In this document: one piece after another, positions 50,893 to 60,028 of the stretch
Layout of the letters: every line of letters starts with the position of its first letter
How positions within the stretch are numbered: position 1 is the stretch's first letter
Program-made: the position numbers and the translations under genes
Notes under the pieces: model-generated
The model's input: only the letters and a program-made list of their open reading frames with translations
Database searches by the model: none
Told to the model about the DNA's origin: nothing
Assembly: GCA_025355585.1 (NCBI GenBank)
Contig: JANXZJ010000079.1
Span: forward strand, 62,001-126,000
Reading direction: 5' to 3'
Length of the DNA stretch: 64,000 bases
Source of the DNA: Mariniphaga sp.
GTDB lineage: Bacteria; Bacteroidota; Bacteroidia; Bacteroidales; Prolixibacteraceae

Positions 50893-52260
50893 TTGAAAAC
50901 AACCTTTCACAAAATAACAAGGGAAGCAAATTTCCTCTCATTGGCCGGAAATATTTCGATCGCTTTTTTCGGCTTTGCAGGTTTTGCTTTGCTTGCCCGT
51001 AGCTTTCCGATAAATATCTTCGGACAATGGGTTTTGTATATCTCATCTGGCGCCTTTATCGAAATGTTCCGATTTGGTATCACGAATACAGCCATTATAA
51101 GATACTTATCGGGAGTAGAACATGACGAACGTTTAAAATTCATCGGTTCTAACGGTTTTATTGGGTTGATTGCCACGACCGGAATCGCAATCGTGCTTTG
51201 GACCTGCCACCTGATCTTTGCAGTTCCAATAAAAAATGCAGGATATGAGTTATTTTTTGCCTGGTATCCTTTACTCGCCTTTATCAACTTACCTTATAAC
51301 ACTGCATTGGTCATTATGCAAGCCGATCAGCATTTTAGTAAAATGTTGTTTATCAAAACTTTCAATAGTGGAATGTTTTTCCTGATCCTTTTTTTCAATT
51401 ACTTATTTCTGGACATGACATTGGTGCAGCTGGTAATTGCCCAAATCATCATCAACCTGATCACTTCACTTATTTGTATAACAAAGGGATGGGATGGCTT
51501 TCGCTATTTGATGCGAACAACGCGAAGAACCAGCAATGTTCTGCTTAATTTCGGAAAATATACCACGTTTACTTTGATCGGCACAAATCTTTTGCGAAGT
51601 GCCGACACCCTGATAATCAGCCTTAGCCCATTGGGTACTGCTGCAGTTGCACTGTACAGCATACCTATGAAACTAACAGAAATACAACAGATTCCATTAC
51701 GAAGTTTTGTGGCCACTGCTTTTCCAAAAATGTCGAGAGCAAGTGTTTTGGGAAAAGCTGATGAGGTAAGGAAACTTTTCTACACTTACACGGGCGCCAT
51801 GACTTACCTGTTCGTGTTTATTAGCCTCGTGACATTTGTCTTTGCTGAGTTTTTTGTTACACTGTTAGGGGGTAGTCAGTACATGGGAACTGATCCTGCA
51901 ACCGGAGCAAATGCGGTTACGATTATGAGGGTATTTTCAATTTACGGGCTATTGCTACCCATCGACAGGATGACAGGAATTGGCCTTGACAGCATTAACA
52001 GACCAGGTAAAAATCTCATTAAGGTTGGACTCATGGTATTGGCGAATGTCATCGGAGACCTGATCGCTGTTTTTATATTTAAATCGCTGCTTATTGTTGC
52101 AGTTGCTTCCATTTTCTTTACCCTGATAGGAGTCTGGGTTGGATTTTACTTTCTTGACAAAGAACTCCATCTCAAACATCTTAGGGTTTACTCCGCCGGA
52201 TTGGAATTTTACAGGAACATGTATCAAAAATTTAAAAATCGCAGATCACAAGCGCAATAA
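50893..52260 (+). CDS. Polysaccharide flippase (Wzx/MATE-like)
   Basis: A 455-residue membrane protein with about 12-14 helices of the oligosaccharide flippase superfamily. The N-terminal pattern ISIAFFGFAGFALLARSFP and FGITNTAIIRYLSG match the family start. It would move lipid-linked repeat units across the inner membrane. The start codon is TTG at 50893, since no ATG fits; the gene follows the wzc-like gene after 51 bases. Confidence 0.9.
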   Translation: MKTTFHKITREANFLSLAGNISIAFFGFAGFALLARSFPINIFGQWVLYISSGAFIEMFRFGITNTAIIRYLSGVEHDERLKFIGSNGFIGLIATTGIAIVLWTCHLIFAVPIKNAGYELFFAWYPLLAFINLPYNTALVIMQADQHFSKMLFIKTFNSGMFFLILFFNYLFLDMTLVQLVIAQIIINLITSLICITKGWDGFRYLMRTTRRTSNVLLNFGKYTTFTLIGTNLLRSADTLIISLSPLGTAAVALYSIPMKLTEIQQIPLRSFVATAFPKMSRASVLGKADEVRKLFYTYTGAMTYLFVFISLVTFVFAEFFVTLLGGSQYMGTDPATGANAVTIMRVFSIYGLLLPIDRMTGIGLDSINRPGKNLIKVGLMVLANVIGDLIAVFIFKSLLIVAVASIFFTLIGVWVGFYFLDKELHLKHLRVYSAGLEFYRNMYQKFKNRRSQAQ

Positions 52261-52297
52261 TCTTACTGGTTTTCAACAATATCCGTCACAAGTCGTT

Positions 52298-53797
52298 ATG
52301 CAGACTAATGTTAATCCATTCGAAATTGAAACTGGTGCCAATAAGTTGGGGAGGCCAATGTACATTGTATTAATTCTGGCTTTAGCAACATTTTCAGCAC
52401 TGTTAATCTGTAGGTTAGGAGTAATTGGCAGTGTAGCGCTTATCCTTATACCATTCATTGCAGTTTATCTCAATTTAATATTTCGCCAACCAATAATCGG
52501 TCTTTATACCGCGGTTGGACTTGGATTCGTCTTACTTGGAATTTCAAGGTACATTAAAGATGTTCCTGTTGGTCTGGCAATGGATGCGATTCTTTATCTG
52601 ACCTTCATTGCACTTATTTTCAATAAGTTTAAGGACAAAATTGACTGGTCGCCAGCCAATAAAGATATCACTTACCTGGCAGTAATCTGGTTTGGTTACT
52701 CCTTATTTGAGTTGATAAATCCGGAAGCAAGAAGCACTGCAGCATGGTTTTCAGGTCGTGGAGTTGCGTTATATATGATGCTTATTGTCCCGTTAACCTT
52801 GCTTTTTATTAATTCAAACCGCAAACTGGATCTGTTTTTCATCCTGTGGGGAATTTTTTCATTATTGGTTTCCATTAAAGGAATTGCACAGCATTTCTGG
52901 GGCGTCGATCAATGGGAGCGGGCCTGGTTGGATGAAGGAAATGCACAAACACATATTTTATTCGGAAAACTGAGAAGCTTTTCATTTCTGAGTGACGCAG
53001 GACAGTTTGGAGCCAATCAGGCTTATTCGGCAGTGGTGGCCACAATTGTTTCTTTGATCCAAAAAGATGGACGTAAAAGATTGTTCTTCATCGCTGTGGC
53101 TATTCTTGGATTTTACGGGATGATTTTATCTGGTACCCGCGGTGCTCTTAGTATTCCGATCGCTGGTTTTATGGCCTTTTTTGTTCTTAGAAAAAACATG
53201 GGTGTTATGATTTTTGGTATCTGCCTGCTGTTGACTTTTTTTATATTTTTTAAATACACCTCTATAGGTCAGGGAAATGATCAGATCCGCCGGATGAGAA
53301 CTGCATTCGATCCCAATGATGCCTCTTTACAGGTAAGGCTCGACAATCAGAAAAAATTAAGTGTTTACCTGGCTTCCCGACCTTTTGGAGGCGGAATTGG
53401 CCTTGGAGGGGTAAAAGCCCAGAAATATCTTCCAAATGCATTTCTTTCGCAAGTGGCTACAGACAGCGGTTATGTATTGGTTTGGGTTGAAGAAGGTGTT
53501 GTAGGTTTGCTTCTCTTTCTGTTTATACTGTTTTATACTATTTCAAAAGCGTCCTTCCACATCATGTTCAGGATCAGAGATCCGATACTAAAAATTAAAA
53601 TGTCAGCGCTTATTGCCGGGATGTTTGGGATAATGGTGGCAAACTATGGTAATGCCGTATTAGGACAAATGCCAACAAGTATGCTGATATACACTTCAAT
53701 GGCAATCATGCTGAATTCAGAAAAGTTTGATGTTCCATTGGCAAATAGCGTCATTGATACAAATGAAACAGCCAGAAAACGGCTGCAATTAAATTGA
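52298..53797 (+). CDS. O-antigen ligase/polymerase-family membrane protein
   Basis: A 499-residue polytopic protein, counted from ATG 52298; the open frame extends upstream but would overlap the flippase gene. It has about ten hydrophobic segments and the family's periplasmic loop features (FSFLSDAGQFGANQAYSAV, SGTRGALSIPIAGF, RPFGGGIGLGG). Such Wzy-C/O-antigen ligase proteins polymerise or attach the repeat units outside the inner membrane. It directly follows the flippase gene. Confidence 0.88.
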   Translation: MQTNVNPFEIETGANKLGRPMYIVLILALATFSALLICRLGVIGSVALILIPFIAVYLNLIFRQPIIGLYTAVGLGFVLLGISRYIKDVPVGLAMDAILYLTFIALIFNKFKDKIDWSPANKDITYLAVIWFGYSLFELINPEARSTAAWFSGRGVALYMMLIVPLTLLFINSNRKLDLFFILWGIFSLLVSIKGIAQHFWGVDQWERAWLDEGNAQTHILFGKLRSFSFLSDAGQFGANQAYSAVVATIVSLIQKDGRKRLFFIAVAILGFYGMILSGTRGALSIPIAGFMAFFVLRKNMGVMIFGICLLLTFFIFFKYTSIGQGNDQIRRMRTAFDPNDASLQVRLDNQKKLSVYLASRPFGGGIGLGGVKAQKYLPNAFLSQVATDSGYVLVWVEEGVVGLLLFLFILFYTISKASFHIMFRIRDPILKIKMSALIAGMFGIMVANYGNAVLGQMPTSMLIYTSMAIMLNSEKFDVPLANSVIDTNETARKRLQLN

Positions 53798-53849
53798 TTG
53801 AATTTATTAAAGATAGTTTCCTTTTCTACTAATTTTTAAGGATGACAAT

Positions 53850-55040
53850 ATGAAAGGCAGAGATTTTATCATCACCGGGCTTCAATCCTGGGATATACCC
53901 ATCGGTTCGAATGCCATCGACATTGCAAAAGAAATTGCAATCGATAATCGCGTACTGTATGTCAACAGCCCTTTGGATCAAATGACCATTTACCGGAATA
54001 AAACGAAACCGGAATTAAAACATCGTTTAGAGATAATCCGGAAGCAAAAGCCCGCCATCAGGCAGATATCTGATTCACTATGGGTATTGGATTTCCCGTT
54101 TTCGATATGGTCGGTCAATCAATTACCGGATGGCTTTCTGTTTGATTTTTTCAATATGCTGAACAACAATAAAATGTTCCGCTACGTAAAAAAAATTGCT
54201 GAAGATCTGCATTTTAAAGACTATATCCATATTATTGACAATGATATTTATCGTAGTTTATATTCAAAAGAATTTCTTAAACCTTCACTTTCTGTATATT
54301 ACCGAAGAGACAATCTTCTACCCATGCCCTTCTGGAAAAAACATGCGCCCAGATTGGAGCCAGTGCTAATTAAAAAAAGTGATCTCGTTGTCTGCAATTC
54401 TCCGCAATTAGCCGAATTTGCATCCAGGTTCAATAATAAAAGTTTTGACATCGGACAAGGAGTAGATCTTTCGGCCTACGATTCGGCGTTGAGTTTTATT
54501 ACACCATCGAATATATCGTCAATTCCAGAACCCAGAATTGGTTATATCGGCGATATCAATAGTCTTCGCCTGGATGCTGACCTGATTTATAACGTGGCAA
54601 AAAACAAGCCTGACTATTCATTTATCATGATCGGGAATGAAGATAAGGTATTTGCAGGACACACACTTCACACCCTCAAAAATGTCTATTTTCCGGGAAG
54701 TATCCCTAAGAATATGGTTCCAACTTATATGTCTGCTTTTCAAATATGCCTGAATCCTCAGGCACTAAATGAAATCACAAACGGAAATTATCCGCGTAAA
54801 GTTGATGAATACCTGGCATTTGGAAAACCAGTAATCGCCACAGCAACTGCAACAATGGAGCTTTTCAAAGAGCATGTATACCTCTGCGCTACAGTTGGAG
54901 AGTATGAGCAAGCTGTCGAAAAGGCACTTCTCGATACAAATCCCGAAAAAGTGACCCAGCGCATCCTGTTTGCCCAGTCTCACAGCTGGAAAAACAACGT
55001 AAGCAGGTTATACAAATACATTCAAGAAACTATCTCTTAA
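53850..55040 (+). CDS. Glycosyltransferase (GT1/GT4-type)
   Basis: A 396-residue glycosyltransferase of GT-B fold. N-terminal half: FIITGLQSWDIPIGSNAIDI and LVVCNSPQLAEF; C-terminal half: RIGYIGDINSLRLDADL, VYFPGSIPKNMVPTYMSAF, ALNEITNGNYPRKVDEYLAFGKPVIAT, with the nucleotide-binding Glu region. It resembles TuaH-like transferases of cell-envelope polymers. Acceptor and donor unknown. Confidence 0.85.
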   Translation: MKGRDFIITGLQSWDIPIGSNAIDIAKEIAIDNRVLYVNSPLDQMTIYRNKTKPELKHRLEIIRKQKPAIRQISDSLWVLDFPFSIWSVNQLPDGFLFDFFNMLNNNKMFRYVKKIAEDLHFKDYIHIIDNDIYRSLYSKEFLKPSLSVYYRRDNLLPMPFWKKHAPRLEPVLIKKSDLVVCNSPQLAEFASRFNNKSFDIGQGVDLSAYDSALSFITPSNISSIPEPRIGYIGDINSLRLDADLIYNVAKNKPDYSFIMIGNEDKVFAGHTLHTLKNVYFPGSIPKNMVPTYMSAFQICLNPQALNEITNGNYPRKVDEYLAFGKPVIATATATMELFKEHVYLCATVGEYEQAVEKALLDTNPEKVTQRILFAQSHSWKNNVSRLYKYIQETIS

Positions 55041-55051
55041 TAAAAACAGCT

Positions 55052-55987
55052 ATGTATTACAGGAATATCTCAGATCTGAACCAAATCATTCTCAAACGGT
55101 TGAGTATTATCCCCCGAGATTTTGACCTGATTGTCGGAATTCCGAGAAGCGGTATGTTACCAGCCAATTTACTGGCATTGTATCTTAATAAACCTTACAC
55201 AGATATCCATTCGTTTCTTAATGGTCACATTTATAAAGCAGGTGCCCGCAGTCAGTTTTTCGACATCAAAGATTTTAAGAAAATATTGGTTGTTGATGAT
55301 AGTATTGCCTCCGGATCAGCAATAGAGAAATGCAAGGAAAGTTTAAAGGATTTAAGTGCCAATTTTTCAATCAGTTATTGTGCAATTTATGTGATTCCAG
55401 GGAAGGAAAAACTTGTCGATTATTATTTTGAAATTGTTCCGCTTCCCCGATATTTCCAATGGAACATTCTCAATCACACGACACTCGAAAAGGCTTGCTT
55501 CGATATTGATGGAGTATTGTGTGTTGATCCGACAGAAGAGCAGAATGATGACGGCAAAAAATACATGGATTTTTTGCTTAACGCTCCTCCACTGTTCATC
55601 CCTGGAAGCAAAATCGGAACCATTGTAACATCCCGACTCGAGAAATACAGAAAAGAAACGGAAAAGTGGCTTGAAGATAATCACGTAAAATATAATCAGC
55701 TTGTAATGCTCGATCTCCCAAATAAAGAAGCCCGGCAAAAGGCAAATGGTCATGCAGAACACAAAGCGAAGACCTATCAATCAAATAGCTATGTTCTGTT
55801 TATCGAGAGCTCAAAGTCGCAGGCTATTGAGATCAATAGAATTACGAAAAAACCTGTATTGTGCACCGAAAATTTCGAGATGATTTTTGACTCGGAATCA
55901 GTAATGTATAATATTAAAAGTGGTAAATATTTCCCTTTTCTTCGAAAGTATGCACTGAAAATCAGGAATAAAATTCGAAAATTATAA
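55052..55987 (+). CDS. Phosphoribosyltransferase-HAD fusion (candidate ribofuranosyltransferase)
   Basis: A 311-residue two-domain protein. Residues 1-140 are a type I phosphoribosyltransferase with LIVGIPRSGMLPANLLALY and the PRPP loop KILVVDDSIASGSA (about 78-91). Residues 145-290 are a HAD-like domain: ACFDIDGVLCVDP (nucleophile Asp about 150), IVTSR (motif II), and YVLFIESS (motif IV, acidic). In Klebsiella O-antigen systems a dual-domain protein adds phosphoribose from PRPP to a glycan and a HAD phosphatase removes the 5'-phosphate. The same logic fits here, between two glycosyltransferases. It may instead have an unrelated nucleotide role. Confidence 0.8.
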   Translation: MYYRNISDLNQIILKRLSIIPRDFDLIVGIPRSGMLPANLLALYLNKPYTDIHSFLNGHIYKAGARSQFFDIKDFKKILVVDDSIASGSAIEKCKESLKDLSANFSISYCAIYVIPGKEKLVDYYFEIVPLPRYFQWNILNHTTLEKACFDIDGVLCVDPTEEQNDDGKKYMDFLLNAPPLFIPGSKIGTIVTSRLEKYRKETEKWLEDNHVKYNQLVMLDLPNKEARQKANGHAEHKAKTYQSNSYVLFIESSKSQAIEINRITKKPVLCTENFEMIFDSESVMYNIKSGKYFPFLRKYALKIRNKIRKL

Positions 55988-56037
55988 GTGGAAATTATTT
56001 GAAACCAACATTGAATAAAAACGCTAAATATCTTATT

Positions 56038-57252
56038 ATGAGCTCCTATTCTTTGATTATACTCAATATTTTGCAAGTTTTAATTTTGGTTATTCTGGGC
56101 TTTTCGACGTTATATATTTTCCTGTTTTCTCTTGCCGGCCTGTTTTACAAACAGCTACATTACCCCGAAATTTCCAGGTTACGAAAAATAGCGGTGTTGA
56201 TTCCAGGGTACAAAGAAGATGATGTAATAATTGACGTAGCCAAGGAGGCACTCGCTCAGGATTATCCAGGCGAAAATTACGATGTTGTGATTATTGCAGA
56301 CTCGTTTCAACCTGAAACGATCGAAAGACTGCGTATGTTGTCAATTAAAGTTATCGAGGTAAAGTTTGAAAAAAGCACCAAATCTAAAGCATTAAATAAG
56401 GCAATGGAGCAGTTAACCGGTGAATACGATATTGCAGTTGTGCTCGATGCTGACAATCTGATGGCTACGGACTTTCTGTCCAAAGTTAATGCCGCATTTG
56501 AGATGAATTATATGGCCGTTCAGGGACACAGGGCAGCTAAAAACATGGACACTCACCTGGCCATTCTCGATGCGGCAAGTGAAGAAATCAACAATCACAT
56601 TTTCAGAAAAGGTCATCGCGTTTTAGGTCTTTCGTCAGCAATCATTGGTTCAGGAATGGCTTTTAAATACGATTTTTTTAAAACTATGATGTTATCAGTA
56701 ACAGCAATTGGGGGATTTGACAAGGAGATAGAGCTTAAGATGCTTAAAAACAATCACAAAATCGCCTATCTTGATGATGCTTTGGTTTACGATGAAAAAG
56801 TGCAGAAAGCCGAAGTTTTCAGCAATCAGCGTCGACGCTGGCTCTCAGCCCAGTTGCATTATTTTCGCCAGGATTTTGGATCTTCAGTGAAGGCATTGGT
56901 CACCCGGGGAAATATCGATTACTTTGACAAAGCAATTCAGTTTATTCAACCGCCAAGAATCTTACTCCTTGGAGCAGTCCTTTCTCTTGGTACACTTTTT
57001 CTTCTGCTAAATTTATTTTTAAAGACTAATTCGATATTTATTTACCTGTGGATATCAGTTGCAGTGATCTGTATTCTCTCATTTTTATTTTCTATTCCAG
57101 GAGCATTTTACAACACCCGTACTTTAAAAGCCTTGGCCAGTCTTCCTAATGGGATGTTACTCATGTTTGGATCGCTCATGAAAATAAGAGGTGCTAATAA
57201 GCAATTTATCCATACGAAACACAGCGCCGTAAAAACACAACAAAATCAATAA
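56038..57252 (+). CDS. Glycosyltransferase family 2 membrane protein
   Basis: A 404-residue processive-type GT2, counted from ATG 56038; an upstream TTG (55999) is less likely. Membrane helices flank the GT-A domain: IAVLIPGYKEDDVI at the start, AVVLDADNLMATDFL with the DxD, and the R.RRW motif (QRRRWLSAQLHYFRQDFG). C-terminal helices (LLLGAVLSLGTLFLLLNLF and following) complete the topology. It elongates the polymer or a side chain. Linkage unknown. Confidence 0.88.
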   Translation: MSSYSLIILNILQVLILVILGFSTLYIFLFSLAGLFYKQLHYPEISRLRKIAVLIPGYKEDDVIIDVAKEALAQDYPGENYDVVIIADSFQPETIERLRMLSIKVIEVKFEKSTKSKALNKAMEQLTGEYDIAVVLDADNLMATDFLSKVNAAFEMNYMAVQGHRAAKNMDTHLAILDAASEEINNHIFRKGHRVLGLSSAIIGSGMAFKYDFFKTMMLSVTAIGGFDKEIELKMLKNNHKIAYLDDALVYDEKVQKAEVFSNQRRRWLSAQLHYFRQDFGSSVKALVTRGNIDYFDKAIQFIQPPRILLLGAVLSLGTLFLLLNLFLKTNSIFIYLWISVAVICILSFLFSIPGAFYNTRTLKALASLPNGMLLMFGSLMKIRGANKQFIHTKHSAVKTQQNQ

Positions 57253-57308
57253 TTAATTGAAGGATGATTTCAATATCATCAGTATAAATCTTTTTGCATC
57301 AGAAATAT

Positions 57309-59900
57309 ATGAATATCAGAAATAAAATATTGCTTCTATTTTTTTCCTCGGTAATAATACTGGCTGTTGTTCTGTTTTTTTTTCGTAAAACGCAGGAACA
57401 TCAGAATGAATTAATCATACAATCAGCAGCCGAACAACAGGTTATACTTATTAATACAGCAATCAATGTACAATCCGATCAGCTTGATCAGATTGTAAAA
57501 GATTATTCAAATTGGGATGAAATCATTTTACATCTAAAAAAACCAGATCCTCAATGGGCAGCAGACAATATAGCAAGCATTGTGAAATCTTTCAATCTTA
57601 ACACAGTCAGTGTATTCAATGCTGACAATAAATTGGTTTACGGCTTTGGAAGAAACTCAACAGACATACTTGATAATCAATCAACGCATGACATTATCAT
57701 CAAATTGTTACGAAACAAAGGATTTATGCACTATTTTCAGGTCGTTCCGGAAGGTCTTTTGGAAATTTCAGCTTCATCAATCCATCCAACATTAGATACT
57801 GCACGGGTTACACCACCAGCTGGTTTTTTCTTTATCAGCAGAATCTGGAATCTTAATTTTCTACATGTATTATCCCGAAATACTGCCAGTAACATTTACT
57901 TTAAAGAAACGATACCATTAGATCTTCAACTTATTACAAATGACTCAATAACAGTTTCTAAAGCATTATTGAACAATGACAACAAGAAAATCGGTTATCT
58001 CGTAATAAAAAAACCCAATAATGTTCTGGTCAACTTTCACAAGGTCAGTGATTTTGTATTTTATTTTCTCGGATTCCTGTTGATTTTTCTGCTTTTAACA
58101 TTCTTTATAATTCTTTATCGATGGATCAGACGCCCACTTAAAATAATCTCCGACAGTTTACGAAACAACGATACTTCAAAGCTTGAAATTCTCGAAAAAA
58201 ACAAAAATGAATTTAGCCGGATTGCCCGGTTAATTTCAATATTCAACCATCAGAAACAGGAACTTGAACGTGAGAATATAGAAATCAACAAAATGCAGGA
58301 TGAGTTAAAGGTTGCGCTCGAAATGGCCAAATCGGCGGACCGAGCCAAATCGGAATTTCTGGCCTCAATGTCCCACGAAATCAGAACACCGATGAATGGT
58401 GTCATTGGTATGGCTAGTCTGTTATCGCTCTCCGAACTCAACCCATCGCAACGAGAATATGTCAACATAATTGAAAACTCAGGTGAGAGTCTGATGAATA
58501 TTATCAACGAAATTCTTGATTTTTCTAAAATTGAATCGGGTAGAATGGAACTCGAAGAGAGTTCTTTCGACTTGCGTCTTTGCATTGAAGACGTTCTCGA
58601 TCTAATAAGTCCCAAAGCACTCGAAAAACATCTTGATATCATTTACTTTATTGATCCAGTTGTAAACCAGTTTATTTATGGTGATGGTTTCAGATTACGG
58701 CAGATTATTGTTAATTTGATGAGTAATGCAATAAAATTTACTGACACTGGGGATATTCTGATTTACACCACATTAGTATCTAAAAAGAATGAAAACGTTA
58801 TACTTGAATTTTCGGTTAAAGATACCGGGATTGGAATCCCATCCAATAAAATTAATTCATTGTTCTCCCCCTTCACACAGGTTGATGCCTCTACAACAAG
58901 AAAATATGGAGGGACTGGCCTTGGATTGGCTATTACCTCCAGTCTGGTAAAACTAATGAATGGTAAAATCTGGGTTAACAGTCAGGAAGGAATCGGATCC
59001 GATTTCCATTTCACTATTCAAACCCGAAATTCAACTCCGTTAGAAGAAAACAATCAAGTCTATAAATCGCTTCAAAGCATTTCGGGGAAATCGGTTCTTA
59101 TTGTTGATGACAATGCCACAAATCGCAAAATTTTAACATTACAATGCGAATACTGGGGAATAAAGGCAACAGCTCTTGAATCGGGTAAGGAGGCACTTAC
59201 CTTGCTTGAGGATCACAAATACGATGCAGGAATTCTCGACATGCAAATGCCTCAAATGGACGGAATTATGCTTGCCCGTGAAATCCGGAAAAAATTCAGT
59301 ATGGAGCAGATACCCTTAATTATGCTGACTTCAGTGGGTTTTAATACTGATTCAGACGAATTACAGAAATTGTTTTCATATTATGTGAATAAACCAATCA
59401 AACATTCGCAACTGGCAGAAATACTACTGAAAGTAATGGCACCTTCCAAAAAGCAGGTGGTCGTTAATACACCTGGGCATGAGAAATTAGGCGAAATCTC
59501 GAAAGAATACCCGTTCCAAATATTAATTGCAGAAGATAACCTGATCAATCAAAAACTCATCAGAAATATCTTTGAATTGCTTGGTTATAAAGTTGATATC
59601 TCGGCAAATGGACTGGAAGCTTTAGATGCACTTAAACGAAAAAATTATAATTTGATCTTTATGGATATACAAATGCCCGAGATGAACGGGTATGAAGCTA
59701 CAAGTATTATTGTTGAGCATACGAAGAAAGACAGACCAATAATCATTGCAATGACTGCCAACGCGATGCAGGGAGACAGGGACAAATGTTTTGAAGTGGG
59801 GATGGACGACTATGTGACTAAACCAATGAGGGTAAATGATTTGGTGAAAGTCATCCAATTCTGGGGGGAGAAGCATTTTTCAAAAATCGAATCTATTTAA
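57309..59900 (+). CDS. Hybrid histidine kinase with CHASE4-like sensor and two receivers
   Basis: An 863-residue kinase from ATG 57309 (a TTG 15 bases earlier is less likely). Helix 1 (residues 5-25) and helix 2 (about 245-268) flank a periplasmic CHASE4-like domain ([13 protein letters not shown]). A HAMP-like linker leads to HisKA ([12 protein letters not shown], His near 355), an ATPase domain ([17 protein letters not shown]), then two receivers: REC1 with [10 protein letters not shown] and REC2 with [11 protein letters not shown], both with Asp in place. Lies inside the exopolysaccharide cluster, 57 bases after the GT2 gene, probably regulating it. Confidence 0.93.
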   Translation: MNIRNKILLLFFSSVIILAVVLFFFRKTQEHQNELIIQSAAEQQVILINTAINVQSDQLDQIVKDYSNWDEIILHLKKPDPQWAADNIASIVKSFNLNTVSVFNADNKLVYGFGRNSTDILDNQSTHDIIIKLLRNKGFMHYFQVVPEGLLEISASSIHPTLDTARVTPPAGFFFISRIWNLNFLHVLSRNTASNIYFKETIPLDLQLITNDSITVSKALLNNDNKKIGYLVIKKPNNVLVNFHKVSDFVFYFLGFLLIFLLLTFFIILYRWIRRPLKIISDSLRNNDTSKLEILEKNKNEFSRIARLISIFNHQKQELERENIEINKMQDELKVALEMAKSADRAKSEFLASMSHEIRTPMNGVIGMASLLSLSELNPSQREYVNIIENSGESLMNIINEILDFSKIESGRMELEESSFDLRLCIEDVLDLISPKALEKHLDIIYFIDPVVNQFIYGDGFRLRQIIVNLMSNAIKFTDTGDILIYTTLVSKKNENVILEFSVKDTGIGIPSNKINSLFSPFTQVDASTTRKYGGTGLGLAITSSLVKLMNGKIWVNSQEGIGSDFHFTIQTRNSTPLEENNQVYKSLQSISGKSVLIVDDNATNRKILTLQCEYWGIKATALESGKEALTLLEDHKYDAGILDMQMPQMDGIMLAREIRKKFSMEQIPLIMLTSVGFNTDSDELQKLFSYYVNKPIKHSQLAEILLKVMAPSKKQVVVNTPGHEKLGEISKEYPFQILIAEDNLINQKLIRNIFELLGYKVDISANGLEALDALKRKNYNLIFMDIQMPEMNGYEATSIIVEHTKKDRPIIIAMTANAMQGDRDKCFEVGMDDYVTKPMRVNDLVKVIQFWGEKHFSKIESI

Positions 59901-59912
59901 ACATTTTTTTTA

Positions 59913-59920
59913 TATATTTG
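59913..59920 (+). promoter_or_regulatory. -7 element of the second hybrid kinase gene
   Basis: TATATTTG fits TAnnTTTG. It overlaps the TTG at 59918 that would begin the longest frame, which favours the downstream ATG at 60029 as the real start. Confidence 0.5.
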
Positions 59921-60028
59921 TTTAATTATCAGCAACAAACCGAATATACTTCAATAAAAAATCTGAAATATTTCATTCTTCAAAATGAGTTTAAGCATTC
60001 AAATGGGATTTTAACATGCACTAATTTT

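Noticed and set aside
52139-52297. N-terminal extension of the O-antigen ligase-like protein
   Set aside because: It overlaps the end of the flippase gene for 120 bases and lacks family similarity; ATG at 52298 fits the family start.
59918-60028. Upstream TTG start for the second hybrid kinase
   Set aside because: The TTG lies within a -7 promoter element, so the transcript would begin after it; ATG at 60029 is preferred.
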